64,000 nt of DNA from Flavobacterium sp. ZT3R18 (GCF_007097385.1 NZ_VJZS01000015.1:17100-81099), one strand, 5' to 3'; positions 1 to 10,950 are shown, numbered from the stretch's first letter. Numbers and translations: made by a program. The notes: a model not told the origin generated them from the letters alone.

Positions 1-3000
1 GTTTCGTGTGAAGGAACCACTTTGGGCTATACTCTTAAAGTTAAAAGTACAAATCCCATGGGTATCGGCATACGCCTGACCACTGGCGGTTACATCTGCC
101 AGTGCTTGCGCATCTGCAGCTGCCTGAGAGCTATTCGAACTATATTTGTTGGCCTCTACGGTATAGGTTACTGCTGCTGATGTGCCGCCTGCCCCACAGT
201 TTCGAGTGAAGGAACCACTTTGGGCAATATTCGTATAGGATTTGGTTTCTACATTGATACTAACATTAATTGGCGTGCCAGAGCAATCACCTAATATAGG
301 AGTTATGGTATAAACTGCAACACCTTTAGCACTACCGGTATTTGTTACTAATTGCGCTATAGAATTCCCACTTCCTTCTGTGGCTCCAGTTACGCCTGTT
401 TGTTGTACAGTCCAATTAAATGTTGTTCCAATGGCTGTACTGCTCAACATTATATTGGTTGTTTGTCCAGAAGAAATAGTTTGAGAGAAAGGAGTCGCCA
501 TAACATTAGCCTGACATCCAGCATTACCAATTTTGATGGTTCCCGTTATAGCAGTACAGGCGGGTAATACTGTTGTAAAAGTTTCAAAAGGAGTTATACA
601 TCCTTTCTCATCCTTAACATTCAACACTACTCGATACTTTCCTGCTGCGTTAAAAGATTGTGTTGCAATGGCAGTTGTAGCTTTGGCTAACTCTGTCTTA
701 TTGTCTAAATTATAAAAAATCCAATCGTAAGTTACATTTGTTGCCGTCGTCTCTAAAGAGAAAGTGGCATTTACATTTGCATTTAGAACCTGTGGTGTAG
801 ATTTGAGGGTTCCTGCTATTGAAATACAATCCACAGGACAAAAATCGATATATCGAACCTCCGACTCTAATTGACAATCTCCAGGCTGCAATACAACTCT
901 ATCTGGATTTGCGTTTTTACCCTCTTCCACTTGCCTAACATAACACGATACTAAATAGTCATCTGAAGTACTATATTGGTCCAAATTAAAGTAAATAATT
1001 CGCTCTATATTAGAATTTAATTCGGCTGAAGTCCAATTGGCGTCAAAATTAATCCCTCTTGGAATCGAAAGGTGAACATCATATTCTCTATTTGGAGCAA
1101 ATGAAAAATCAATTTTGGTAATTTCTCCGTACTGGTTCTTAGTGGATACAAAATTATATATTCTGTCTGCAATTCCATTTGTAATATAAGGCTTTAAGGC
1201 TTTCAATTCTGCAGAAGCTTCACTTGTATTAATCTGAGCATCGGTCTCTCCAAGAAGTGATCTTGATATTAGGTTTTTTAATAAATTAAAATACAACTCT
1301 TTAACTACAACAGCTTTTGGATTTAATGTTGTGCAACTCTTATCTATTATGCACCCAACCATTACAGTACGTTTAGTAACACATCCTTTACCATTGTCAA
1401 TCTCTAATTCAACTTTGTGAAATCCTGCTTTAGTAAGAGTGATCGGAAATCTTTTTTGATTACCCTCGCTAATTAATACAAAGTTTGGGTCGTATAACTT
1501 CCATTTGAAAGTATAAAGGGAAACTTCACGATAATCTTCAGCATTTAAAAATTTTGTCACGTTTGCTTTAGCAAAAAATGTAGGCCCGTAGGTATATTCA
1601 TCATCTGCGCTTATACTTACACCGCCCTTATATATCCAAAAATAGTCACATGCATCAATAACTTGATATTCTTTTGAATAATCCGTGGTACAACCATTAG
1701 GGTCTGATATTTTTAAATTAATTATATAATCACCGATTACAGTAGGATTTACAGTAAATTTTTCTTGTTCACCCGAAAAAACTACAACTCCATTTTTAAC
1801 AAAATCCCATTTATAACTAAGACCAGCAGTGTAAGAGTAAGAAGGATTGAAAGAAATAACTGTTTCGGAATTGACCGAAAGTTGGTTACCGCTCCCAGGA
1901 GCACTTATATATCCTTCACGTTCATTTGCAGGAACAACACAAACAATTGCATCTCTAGTTTTTAAAGGTCTTTCAAATGAAGAACAGCCAGTAGCATCCG
2001 TAACACGCAAAGTAACTTTGTAATCCCCCGCAATTGTTAATGTAATAGGAAATACGACCTGATTACTAGACGCTATTAATAAATTACTTGAGTTATATAA
2101 ATTCCATTGATAGGATAAGTCCGTACTAGATGAATAATTGTTAAATGACAAATTCGTTACTTTATTAAGTATTACTCCAACTAAATCTCCATAAGGATAA
2201 GGTGGATTTATACTACCATTACGGTTTGGAGAATAGGAATCAACACAATTATCGATGACAGTTACTGTATATTCTGGAAGAGTAGTTGTGCAACCATTAG
2301 CATCTGTAACTACTAGTTTTACTTTATAAGTGCCTGGTACAGTATAGATTTGAGATACCTGTGCAGTTGTTGCTTTGGCTTTCTCTGTATTGTCTAAATT
2401 ATAAAAAGTCCATTCATAAGTTAAGCCTGTAGCTGTGGTTTCGAATGAGAAATTAGTGTTTTCGTTTATTATTGGTTTCAAAGTCGATGCTTTGATTGTT
2501 CCTTCAATAGAAATACATGGTTGGGTTACAATTACTTTATAATCAGGAAACTTTGTTATACAACCATTAGCCTCAGTAACCTCTAGTCGTACTAAGTAAG
2601 TTCCAGCTACGCTATAGGATTGTGTTGCTGTTGGGGTGGTTTGAGTGCCATCTTTTACAACAGTCCCGTTTGCGTCATTAAAGAATGTCCATTTATAGGT
2701 TAAGCCTGTTGCTGTAGTGTTTAAAGAAAATGTAGTACTGGCATTGACAACTGTACTCTCCGTAGAGGCTTTGAGGGTTCCTACTACTGTGCTACAAGGA
2801 ATTACTTTTAGTGTAATTGGCTCTCGCTCTAAGACCAACGATGACATGTCTGGATTTTTTGCGTGATACGATTTACATACATAAGTAGCCGCATCTGTTG
2901 CCAATAGGCTTGATATGGTATAGACACTACTTTCTGCTTTATCAATTTTAATACCATTTTTAAACCATTGGTAGGTATCATCTGCTAAATAACGAGTATC

Positions 3001-4734
3001 TCCATCTGCAAACATTTTTAAGTCAATAGATTGTCCAGTTCCTTTGGTGAGGGTTTCTGGGGTGTTGATTTTGGCTTGATTGTAGTACTCAAAATTTACT
3101 CTTGTAGGCATTTTTATTTTTAAATATTGAAATACATCAACAAAATCTACAAAACGAAATTGATTATTTTGTAAATGAAAATAAGTAAGACGTGTCAATT
3201 TTCCTACTTCCGCAATACTGCCAGAGAATTGATTAAAAGATAAATACAGATTTTCAAGACTCGTTAATTTCCCTATTTCAACAGGAAGACTACCAGAGAA
3301 TTTATTAAACCTTAAATCCAGTTGATAAAGACTCGTTAATTTTCCTATTTCTGCGAAACTACCAGAGAACTGATTTTCACTTAAATTCAGATCCTTAAGA
3401 CTTGTTAATTTCCCTATTTCAACAGGGAGACTACCAGAGAATTGATTTCTCTGTAAACTTAGATTAGTTAGACTCGTTAATTTTCCTAATTCTGCAATAC
3501 TACCAGAGAATTGATTAACACTTAAAAACAGATCCCTAAGCATCGTTAATTTTCCTATTTCAACAGGAAGACTACCAGAGAATTTATTACCAGATAAATT
3601 CAAATACCTAAGACTCGTTAATTTTCCTATTTCTGCAATACTACCAAAGAATTGATTAGCACCTAAACTCAAAACCGTAAGACTTGTTAATTTTCCTATT
3701 TCTACAGGAAGACTACCAGAAAATTGATTACTTGTTAAACCCAAATACGTAAGACTTGTTAATTTTCCAATTTCTACAGGAAGAATACCAGAAAATTGAT
3801 TAGCTTCTAAACTCAAAAACGTAAGACTTGTTAATTCCAATATTTCGGCAATACTACCTGAGAATTTATTAGAACTTAAATTCAGAAACGTAAGACTCGT
3901 TAATTTTCCTATTTCTGTAATATTACCAGAGAATTGATTAATAAATAAATTCAAATAGGTAAGTTTTGTTAAATTACTTATTCCAATAGGTAAATTACCA
4001 GAGAATTGATTCACAGATAAATCCAGCTTCGTAAGACTCTTTAATTGTCTTATTTCTGCAATACTACCAGAGAATTGATTATTATTTAATTCCAGATGCG
4101 TAAGACTCATTAATTTCCATATTTCGACAGGAAGACTACCAGTCAAGAGATTATGAGGCAAATAAAGAACTTTAAGAAAACTTAAATTACCTATTTCTTT
4201 AGGTATTGTACCAACAAGATTATTAGTCGCAAGACTCCCCACATTATTAAACATACCTAATCCTACTACATGTCCATTTTCTACGGTAACACCAAACCAT
4301 TTGGATACATCAGCGGTAGGATTAGTGATATCCCAAACACTATAATTGTATTTAGTACTTTTCCAATTTGCCCCTCCCGTACTATTGTAAAAAGCGATAA
4401 GCGCATCCCGCTCTATTTGTGGGATATCAACAAATGCTGCTTTTGCAGTATTAGAGTTACGACTTGTATTGACTTTAGCGGTTTGCTCTGCCATAATTTT
4501 CTGCAAAATACCTTCCTCTATTTTTTTCATCTCCACATGTCGGTGAATCTGCATCTCCCGCATCATAGCAATTTCTCGAGCAATATCTTGGTCTTTTGCT
4601 CCATGCTCCTTAAGCATAATGGTCGCGCGAGCCACATCAAACCCTATCTCCTGATCACTAAGTTCCTGAGAAAATCCAGCAGTGGTAATAAAAAAACTTA
4701 TAATACTAAAAACTAATGTATATTTTAATTTCAT
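1..4734 (-). CDS. Giant secreted leucine-rich-repeat / PKD-like / DUF5977 protein (3' end beyond left edge)
   Basis: The frame is open from ATG 4734 to the window edge (1578 codons without a stop), so the C-terminus is missing. Residues 1-21 form a signal peptide (MKLKYTLVFSIISFF...TAGFSQ). A charged helical stretch follows to about residue 95. From about residue 180 to 535 there are 15 leucine-rich repeats that alternate between 23-residue units ending SIAEIGK and 24-residue units ending SLPVEIGK. Next come an Ig-like segment and several PKD-like units (YTWTFYN-type and YKWTFFN-type cores followed by ...VTDANGC) to about residue 1500. The last visible part is a DUF5977-type repeat (AQSGSFTRNCGAGG...), 66 residues per unit, with a second copy starting at the edge. 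The start lies 13 bp after the stop of the Rhs-like gene, so the two are probably one transcript. LRR, PKD and DUF5977 modules suggest an extracellular adhesive or display protein. Substrate and function are unknown. Confidence 0.85.
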   Translation of the reverse strand, partial: MKLKYTLVFSIISFFITTAGFSQELSDQEIGFDVARATIMLKEHGAKDQDIAREIAMMREMQIHRHVEMKKIEEGILQKIMAEQTAKVNTSRNSNTAKAAFVDIPQIERDALIAFYNSTGGANWKSTKYNYSVWDITNPTADVSKWFGVTVENGHVVGLGMFNNVGSLATNNLVGTIPKEIGNLSFLKVLYLPHNLLTGSLPVEIWKLMSLTHLELNNNQFSGSIAEIRQLKSLTKLDLSVNQFSGNLPIGISNLTKLTYLNLFINQFSGNITEIGKLTSLTFLNLSSNKFSGSIAEILELTSLTFLSLEANQFSGILPVEIGKLTSLTYLGLTSNQFSGSLPVEIGKLTSLTVLSLGANQFFGSIAEIGKLTSLRYLNLSGNKFSGSLPVEIGKLTMLRDLFLSVNQFSGSIAELGKLTSLTNLSLQRNQFSGSLPVEIGKLTSLKDLNLSENQFSGSFAEIGKLTSLYQLDLRFNKFSGSLPVEIGKLTSLENLYLSFNQFSGSIAEVGKLTRLTYFHLQNNQFRFVDFVDVFQYLKIKMPTRVNFEYYNQAKINTPETLTKGTGQSIDLKMFADGDTRYLADDTYQWFKNGIKIDKAESSVYTISSLLATDAATYVCKSYHAKNPDMSSLVLEREPITLKVIPCSTVVGTLKASTESTVVNASTTFSLNTTATGLTYKWTFFNDANGTVVKDGTQTTPTATQSYSVAGTYLVRLEVTEANGCITKFPDYKVIVTQPCISIEGTIKASTLKPIINENTNFSFETTATGLTYEWTFYNLDNTEKAKATTAQVSQIYTVPGTYKVKLVVTDANGCTTTLPEYTVTVIDNCVDSYSPNRNGSINPPYPYGDLVGVILNKVTNLSFNNYSSSTDLSYQWNLYNSSNLLIASSNQVVFPITLTIAGDYKVTLRVTDATGCSSFERPLKTRDAIVCVVPANEREGYISAPGSGNQLSVNSETVISFNPSYSYTAGLSYKWDFVKNGVVVFSGEQEKFTVNPTVIGDYIINLKISDPNGCTTDYSKEYQVIDACDYFWIYKGGVSISADDEYTYGPTFFAKANVTKFLNAEDYREVSLYTFKWKLYDPNFVLISEGNQKRFPITLTKAGFHKVELEIDNGKGCVTKRTVMVGCIIDKSCTTLNPKAVVVKELYFNLLKNLISRSLLGETDAQINTSEASAELKALKPYITNGIADRIYNFVSTKNQYGEITKIDFSFAPNREYDVHLSIPRGINFDANWTSAELNSNIERIIYFNLDQYSTSDDYLVSCYVRQVEEGKNANPDRVVLQPGDCQLESEVRYIDFCPVDCISIAGTLKSTPQVLNANVNATFSLETTATNVTYDWIFYNLDNKTELAKATTAIATQSFNAAGKYRVVLNVKDEKGCITPFETFTTVLPACTAITGTIKIGNAGCQANVMATPFSQTISSGQTTNIMLSSTAIGTTFNWTVQQTGVTGATEGSGNSIAQLVTNTGSAKGVAVYTITPILGDCSGTPINVSINVETKSYTNIAQSGSFTRNCGAGGTSAAVTYTVEANKYSSNSSQAAADAQALADVTASGQAYADTHGICTFNFKSIAQSGSFTRN
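3130..4200 (-). repeat. Alternating 69/72-bp coding repeats (leucine-rich repeats)
   Basis: Within the giant minus-strand gene, about 15 units of 23 or 24 codons are repeated head to tail. Most units read LTSLxxLxLxxNQFSGS followed by either IAEIGK or LPVEIGK, and the two types largely alternate, so the higher-order period is about 141 bp. This is coding repetition; no spacer-repeat array is present. Confidence 0.9.
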
Positions 4735-4747
4735 CTTGGTTTTATTC

Positions 4748-7700
4748 TTATTTAGTGATTACTCCTGCTGCGCTACAGCTAACAACTTGTTTTTTTAATA
4801 CTGCTTTTTTACTCGGTTCTACTTTTAAACTTTTCCTTCCGGTGTGGGATTGTTTGGTAGAGACGCTCACTTCATTGACTTTTAGTTGCGCTTTAAAATC
4901 AAAATGAGATTCCTTCGCACAGGCAATGGAGTCATAATCCTCAAAACCATCCGAGGCTAGCTCACTGTATTTGGTGTTGGAAGCAACAGCTACCGGGAAA
5001 CGATTGTTGTACCCGTACAAAGCAGCAGAATAGCGGTTTAGAGCATCCTTGTTTTCTACTTCCTGCCCATAAGGATTGTATTGGGTAACCTGTGAGGCAA
5101 ATGTCCATCGCTTGTAATTATCGACCGTAATCCCCCATTTTCCGCCTGTAAGTATATAAAACGGAGAAAAATCAGCAAAATATCCTGTTTTACGAGGGGT
5201 TGGGTCTATGGTGTAGTTCCTTCCGGTTAGGTAGGCGTATGATTTATTGGCTCGCCAATTTCCTAATATGTTATACAAATACGGGTTATAAGAACGCTTG
5301 ATAATATCGTCTTGCTCGTCCTGGCTATTGCCATTTTCGTATTCAAATTTCAGTTTATCACCTGCAAAAAACATTTTAGGCAAATTACACTCACATTGCG
5401 ACGGCCATACATTATTGTACTCAATAGCGGAGGCATTGACAATTCGATCACTTGCAGTGGTCGATAAGAAAGGGTTTTCTCCTATATTCTTTTTTACTGT
5501 CGTTATTTTGTTATTGGCATCATAATCATACAAAGGGTTTCGCATAGAAGTTACACTCGCCATAGAAGCCATTTGCATGTTGCGATGTCCGGAGCGTATG
5601 ACTTTTAGGGTTCCTGTAGTAATGGTACTTGCCTTAACCAGTAATCCGTCTTTATCTATCAACTGAAAACCAGAATCTTTTACTTGTACAACCCAAGCCT
5701 TAAGTGCATTTTTGGTTTTACCATCAGGGGCTGTTCCGCTGAACCAAACTTCGTCACCATCAATCAAATAATCAGCAGCCTTGTTTCCTGTAAACTGATA
5801 TTGATTATTACCCGTTTGGGAAACACCCCATTCGAGTCCAATATTTTTTGCGGCCTGACTCATTCCATCATAACTCCAATAGGCCGGGAAATTAAAATTA
5901 AAGTAATTATCTTTGTATTCATTCACCGTTTCGGTCAGCAATACCTCTCCAGTTTCGGCATCCCAAGCCAGGTTTTTGGTAGATACTACTGATCCTAGGT
6001 CATAAGCCACTTTCTCTGCAAGGATTCCAGAGGTATGAATAACCTTTGTGGTCACAGCTGTACGCATTTGACTTTCGTCACCCGAATAACTCGGTAAGGG
6101 GATAGGAATTACGACAACTATAATAGTAAATGGCAAAATTGCAGTATTATAATGAATTCCGTAAGTAGAACTATTAGACTTACAGTCTCTAAAATCATTG
6201 ACTACATCATAGTCAACACCCACTATTTTAGGTGCTATAACGCCTTTGGAATCTACCGTTTGTATCGTATTGTTTAATAAACCCTTGTTTTTACTTTCTC
6301 TATTGGAAACCGTATTATAATTATAGTCCACTCCAGATATGGCATCTTTTTGTCCTTCACCATACACTCGTTGGCTTTTCATTTTACCATCCATATCATT
6401 GGTATGTATAGTGTAACCCTGTGAATAGGTCAAATTATTCCTGACCTTTAAATTTAGGAAACTAGCCAAAGCACTAGATTGTTTAAACCCACCAGACATA
6501 ATTGTTCTATCAGCAATGGTTGGAAAATCATTGGCTGTGTAAAATTCGGTCACAACTGTACCTGTTGCGTGTTTTTTTACAGCCATTGTTACTCCATCCT
6601 TGTCGTAGGGATCTCTGGGTAAATTACTAACGGTTACTCTACTATAGGTTACCTTTGGCGCTGGGAAAAAAGATTCCCCAAACGGTTCTTCGACATAATT
6701 ATCGTTTTCTGGCCCTAACAGCAACTCTCTTTTCTTTAAATCATAAAATGGTATTACAAATGGGTTTTCTTTACAGCCTAGAGGTTCATAAGTGGCTACC
6801 CCAGAAGACTTTTCTGTAGGATTCCCGTATAGATCAACTGCATTATACAAATACTTTTGACCATAAAATTGTTTGTAGTTAGCGTTATTATCATGCTCCG
6901 TCATCACATCCCATTGATCATGAATGCGGATGTCTTTTATTCTACTGCCACCTCCTAGTTTCTTGGCATCAGGTTGCATCAAACGTATCCACGATTTACC
7001 AGTAATAAATCTACTGGCAATCCCTGTTTGTTCTAATTTAGCATTCGGACTTTTAAAAATATCAAGTAAGGTAGGCAACCAACCAATCAATTGTACAACA
7101 ATACCTTTTAAATTATTAGTGTCTTCCTGGTTGTCCATACTATAAACGAGCCTGTTCAAATTATGCCTTCCAAAGTTCCAACCTGCTTTTTGGATGGGGT
7201 TTGCTTCTGCATCACTATTAAATCCATCTCCTTTCCCTACATATTCGAGTGGTATGGCCACATATTGTTTTCCATTTATTTCATTGAAAACATATTCGCC
7301 CCTATTTTTTTTATTAATCTTCATATAGCCCGTAACATAATCGTATTTATCCGTCCCATTAATCCCTGGAGAGGGATTTGGATTTGCCATATTAAGTAAG
7401 AACCTGAAATAGAGTGGATTCTCTTCATTTCCTATAGTTTTGAGATACTGATCATAAAAAATGTCTGCGATAGAACGGTTGCTATTGGAGGACTTATCTA
7501 CTATTTTGTGATCAAGTTCTACATAAATGTAATTGCCCAACTCTTTTATAGCCCTTTTTTCTGAATCGTTGATGTTAGCCGCTACAAGTCCATTTTTATT
7601 ACCGCTACCTACAACTTTAAACATTTGCATGGCATCTTTGTTCTGTACCTTAGCATAATCATCCGATTCATAATTTAATTCCATCTGTCCGCCTGATGGT

Positions 7701-10351
7701 AAATGAATCGATTTTAACAACCAAGCCGAAGTATATTCATTCGTTTTTACCTTGTCTTTTTGGTCAACAAAAGGATATTCGGCATTTGATAACGGAGCAG
7801 TAGTAGCTAGACTAACGTTATTATCAACAGGTTTGTAGTTCCCCCAAACATCATAAGCCTTCATGTCATAAGAAGGATTAAATCCATAGTTAAAAACATA
7901 GGGCGTAAATTTACCCATGTTCGAATTTTTATAGGTAAAATAAATTTTGCTAAGGGTTAGTTTTCCTTGTTGACCCTTAAATTCTACATCTTTACCTTTA
8001 TTTATATTATTATCAATTCCTTGGCAAAGACTATAATTATATTCAAAATGAGCTTCTTTTATTGGTACTGCTTTTTCTCCATTGGCTAGATATTCTGGTT
8101 TTGAGTACAGTGAGATTTTGTCTAACTTATACATTTTTGAATCATCACCTCTTCCACCATTCTCATCTTTCACTCCGTAACCGTCATTTCTTTCGGAAAG
8201 ATGAAAAATAGCAATATGGGTTTTGGTCACTATTTTCTTAATGTATAAGATTTCTTTTTCGCCATACAAATAATTGACTTTATTGTCTTTTTTGCTAGAG
8301 CGTAAACCTTCGTCAAAATTGGCTTGATTGGCATCAAATGGAATTCTCCATTTATAAATGTTATCCTTTGTTTTATTTTCATATTCAAATTTGGTATAGG
8401 TGCCCAAATCATCATCTGATGGGCCATCTGCTTTCAAATCTTGATAATCCGAGGATAAAACAGTTGTCAATAAATAGGAATGGGCATAGCCTGGGGTAGT
8501 AACTCTGTTAAAATACTGGTCCCCTCCTTGACTATTTCTTGCTGAATTATCTTTACCAGGGACATATTTTGCCAATCCTTTTTTAGAATCAACTTCTGGA
8601 GTAGTTCCTACATCAAATGTTGCTTCTTTCTTGATAGAATTATAGGCGGCTCTCCCATAAATATAGCGTTCACCCCCTTCTTTTGTGATTCTTATCTCGG
8701 CAGTATGATTATCCTTGGCAAAGCGACTAAACTGTTTTGCAAATCCAAATTTTTTAGCCTGTGCTTTAGTCAATTTTTCAATAGATTGATTTCTTGCTAA
8801 TCGATTTTCTCTAATTACAGCTTTACTATTTGCAATACTTGCTTTATCGGTAGTATAATTTACATCGGTTCTTCTAGAAAATCCATCTCCAGTAATTCCC
8901 AGTTTAATTGGGTCATATCCGCCTAATTTATCATTAAATAAACCATACTCCTTATCGGTATGAAAACCTCCAATATTCTTAAAAAAAACTTTTTCATAAT
9001 CTGGTTTATTTCCATTTCGCTGTTCTTTGAATCTCCCTAAAGCAGGATTTGAATCTTCCCATAACGAAGTACTACTTTTTCCAATAGTTACTGTTGCATC
9101 AAAACCAATATGTGCCCCAGGACCAACCCCAATTTCAAGCCCAAAAGTACCACCAAAACTTCCATCAGTAACTTCATTGTCATAAACATATCCTACCTGT
9201 GATTTGTATGGGCGAAACATCCCTGAGACTCCTTGTCCTTGAATACTGTACAAATCATAGGTATTATTTGTAATGGGTAATGAAGTTGTGTTTTTATTGA
9301 ATGTTCTGTCTTTTTCCCTGTTAAAATCAAGAATATCGGATTTTCCTGCATTGTAAGTGTTCTCAAAGCCATATCCTTTTTCTACTTTGTATTTCTCAGA
9401 GTCTTTAATTCCTTGACTGGTTCTAAATCCTGAAAAATTTAGTGTTGGCTCAATTCCCCAAATTTCTCCACCAAGAGAAAGGCTAAACATGAAATTATTA
9501 GACACCATACCTACCCGTTTAGTGGGAGTATATGAAGCGTCTAAAAAGGACACAGATCCAGAAATACCGCAAACTCCACTTTTATCTGCTTCCCACTTTG
9601 ACTTAACGGTCGAGTTATCCGATTTCTTTTTAACGGAAGCAGACAATGTCATACTCTCTACCCCTTTTCTACTGTTATAACTAACGCCTGCGTTAAGACC
9701 CACATCAGTATTTTTAGAAGTTCCATCTTTGTTTTTATTACTAAAAGACAAAGTAGGAGAAGCGGTAACGCCCTCGGCGGCTGAAGATTCTAAATTCATT
9801 CCTACTCTTAAACTATTTGCAATTTGAACACTTAGTCCACCATTTACAGAGGCCGTAAAACCATCATAGTTATTATATTTAATTCCCATTCCAAGATTCG
9901 CTTTCAACTCTCTTAGACCTGTAAAGCCGACATATATACTAGCTTTAGAACCTACTGTCACATTGGGCTTCATGTTATTCTCATAAATCATTTCATCCCC
10001 ATTAAAATCATCAGGCAATCCCCTGAGCTGTCTTGAAATTTGTCCTACATTAAGATCCCATCCCAATCCCACCCAGGACGCTTCTTGATCCATAGATACA
10101 CCAGAACTATAAGCCAAGTTCAAAGGATACCCGCCTACATCCATAACAGGAATATTATAATTCAAATCGCCACTGGCTAAGTCCACCATATCTGAGGTCC
10201 CGATAGGCGTGAATGACTCAAACTCTGGTTGTGAGGGGCCTCCAGTTAATGCATACAGTTGCATAGGCTGAAACGTTTCTAAAAGAATCATCATCGCTAA
10301 ATAAATAGCAACTGTTTTTTTTAACTTACTTTTTTTCACTTGTTGGATCAT
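4748..10351 (-). CDS. Large Rhs-like exported protein lacking a recognisable YD-repeat core
   Basis: This protein has 1867 residues. A hydrophobic N-terminal segment (about residues 12-35, VAIYLAMMILLETF...LYALTGG) looks like a signal peptide. It is followed by a block (FTPIGTSDMVDLASGDLNY...GGYPLNLAYSSGVSMDQEASWVGLGWDLNVG) typical of the start of large Bacteroidota Rhs/SpvB-like surface proteins. Much of the rest is beta-rich and Tyr/Asn/Gly-rich. Near the C-terminus comes a carbohydrate-binding-like segment (SHTGRKSLKVEPS), where longer relatives usually continue. I see no clear YD repeats and no Rhs-associated core or toxin tip, and the reading frame stops at TAA 4748-4750. The start overlaps the upstream lipoprotein gene by 4 bp and the stop is 13 bp before the LRR/DUF5977 gene, so all are probably co-expressed. 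Family placement comes from the N-terminal block; function is inferred only as surface-exposed. Confidence 0.75.
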   Translation of the reverse strand: MIQQVKKSKLKKTVAIYLAMMILLETFQPMQLYALTGGPSQPEFESFTPIGTSDMVDLASGDLNYNIPVMDVGGYPLNLAYSSGVSMDQEASWVGLGWDLNVGQISRQLRGLPDDFNGDEMIYENNMKPNVTVGSKASIYVGFTGLRELKANLGMGIKYNNYDGFTASVNGGLSVQIANSLRVGMNLESSAAEGVTASPTLSFSNKNKDGTSKNTDVGLNAGVSYNSRKGVESMTLSASVKKKSDNSTVKSKWEADKSGVCGISGSVSFLDASYTPTKRVGMVSNNFMFSLSLGGEIWGIEPTLNFSGFRTSQGIKDSEKYKVEKGYGFENTYNAGKSDILDFNREKDRTFNKNTTSLPITNNTYDLYSIQGQGVSGMFRPYKSQVGYVYDNEVTDGSFGGTFGLEIGVGPGAHIGFDATVTIGKSSTSLWEDSNPALGRFKEQRNGNKPDYEKVFFKNIGGFHTDKEYGLFNDKLGGYDPIKLGITGDGFSRRTDVNYTTDKASIANSKAVIRENRLARNQSIEKLTKAQAKKFGFAKQFSRFAKDNHTAEIRITKEGGERYIYGRAAYNSIKKEATFDVGTTPEVDSKKGLAKYVPGKDNSARNSQGGDQYFNRVTTPGYAHSYLLTTVLSSDYQDLKADGPSDDDLGTYTKFEYENKTKDNIYKWRIPFDANQANFDEGLRSSKKDNKVNYLYGEKEILYIKKIVTKTHIAIFHLSERNDGYGVKDENGGRGDDSKMYKLDKISLYSKPEYLANGEKAVPIKEAHFEYNYSLCQGIDNNINKGKDVEFKGQQGKLTLSKIYFTYKNSNMGKFTPYVFNYGFNPSYDMKAYDVWGNYKPVDNNVSLATTAPLSNAEYPFVDQKDKVKTNEYTSAWLLKSIHLPSGGQMELNYESDDYAKVQNKDAMQMFKVVGSGNKNGLVAANINDSEKRAIKELGNYIYVELDHKIVDKSSNSNRSIADIFYDQYLKTIGNEENPLYFRFLLNMANPNPSPGINGTDKYDYVTGYMKINKKNRGEYVFNEINGKQYVAIPLEYVGKGDGFNSDAEANPIQKAGWNFGRHNLNRLVYSMDNQEDTNNLKGIVVQLIGWLPTLLDIFKSPNAKLEQTGIASRFITGKSWIRLMQPDAKKLGGGSRIKDIRIHDQWDVMTEHDNNANYKQFYGQKYLYNAVDLYGNPTEKSSGVATYEPLGCKENPFVIPFYDLKKRELLLGPENDNYVEEPFGESFFPAPKVTYSRVTVSNLPRDPYDKDGVTMAVKKHATGTVVTEFYTANDFPTIADRTIMSGGFKQSSALASFLNLKVRNNLTYSQGYTIHTNDMDGKMKSQRVYGEGQKDAISGVDYNYNTVSNRESKNKGLLNNTIQTVDSKGVIAPKIVGVDYDVVNDFRDCKSNSSTYGIHYNTAILPFTIIVVVIPIPLPSYSGDESQMRTAVTTKVIHTSGILAEKVAYDLGSVVSTKNLAWDAETGEVLLTETVNEYKDNYFNFNFPAYWSYDGMSQAAKNIGLEWGVSQTGNNQYQFTGNKAADYLIDGDEVWFSGTAPDGKTKNALKAWVVQVKDSGFQLIDKDGLLVKASTITTGTLKVIRSGHRNMQMASMASVTSMRNPLYDYDANNKITTVKKNIGENPFLSTTASDRIVNASAIEYNNVWPSQCECNLPKMFFAGDKLKFEYENGNSQDEQDDIIKRSYNPYLYNILGNWRANKSYAYLTGRNYTIDPTPRKTGYFADFSPFYILTGGKWGITVDNYKRWTFASQVTQYNPYGQEVENKDALNRYSAALYGYNNRFPVAVASNTKYSELASDGFEDYDSIACAKESHFDFKAQLKVNEVSVSTKQSHTGRKSLKVEPSKKAVLKKQVVSCSAAGVITK

Positions 10352-10950
10352 AAGGCTATAGGGGTAAAAGGATCTTTGAATTTAAATTTTAATGTTCCCT
10401 TTCTAAAAAGGTAATCATTGTAAATCAATTGTATTTTATCGTTGGGGGCTATTCCGGAGAAGAATAATAGTACTTTTTGATAAGGAGCTATTTTATAATT
10501 GCGTTCAAAATTTACACCGGAACAAAGAATTGTATCTTTTTTTGAGGTCACTACGTAGAAATCTTTATCAAGACCAAAAGACATATACTTTACAGCAGCG
10601 GTGTAATCCATACCTGTAAAATCTTTTCCTAGTAAATCTTTCTCTTCATCTTGCTGAAAAACGAATTCGATCACTCGCTCTGTTTTATTTGCTTCATACA
10701 GAGAATCTACCTGTTTGAGGTTTTCATTTCCTAGATCTTTTAATAAATAATATTGAATGGGAACTTCGGTAGCGGTAAAACCAATATCATCGACTTTTTG
10801 GGTGTATGCACGGGATTTCCAACCTGTTTTTTCAAGGTTGAAATATCGATCTCTAATTTCAGAATCTGGTTGACTGTTTTTCGGCTCTTTTTTACAAGAA
10901 ACAAGAAGAAATATAAAAGAAATAAAAAATAACGTATTACAGACCTTCAT
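10348..10950 (-). CDS. Uncharacterised lipoprotein upstream of the Rhs-like gene
   Basis: The protein has 200 residues with a signal peptide and lipobox ending LLVSC (Cys at about residue 19), followed by KKEPKNSQ. It is therefore likely a lipoprotein anchored in the inner or outer membrane. The mature part contains no motif that I recognise. It overlaps the upstream OmpH-like gene by 14 bp and the downstream Rhs-like gene by 4 bp, which indicates translational coupling and suggests a role in export, folding or anchoring of the two giant proteins. That role is inferred from position alone. Confidence 0.75.
   Translation of the reverse strand: MKVCNTLFFISFIFLLVSCKKEPKNSQPDSEIRDRYFNLEKTGWKSRAYTQKVDDIGFTATEVPIQYYLLKDLGNENLKQVDSLYEANKTERVIEFVFQQDEEKDLLGKDFTGMDYTAAVKYMSFGLDKDFYVVTSKKDTILCSGVNFERNYKIAPYQKVLLFFSGIAPNDKIQLIYNDYLFRKGTLKFKFKDPFTPIAL

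Noticed and set aside
3130..4200. Array-like repeats resembling CRISPR
   Set aside because: Units of 69 or 72 bp are coding LRR repeats without spacers and without cas genes.
4270..4716. 148-codon plus-strand open frame
   Set aside because: Antisense to the N-terminal part of the giant minus-strand gene, which has a signal peptide and conserved repeats.
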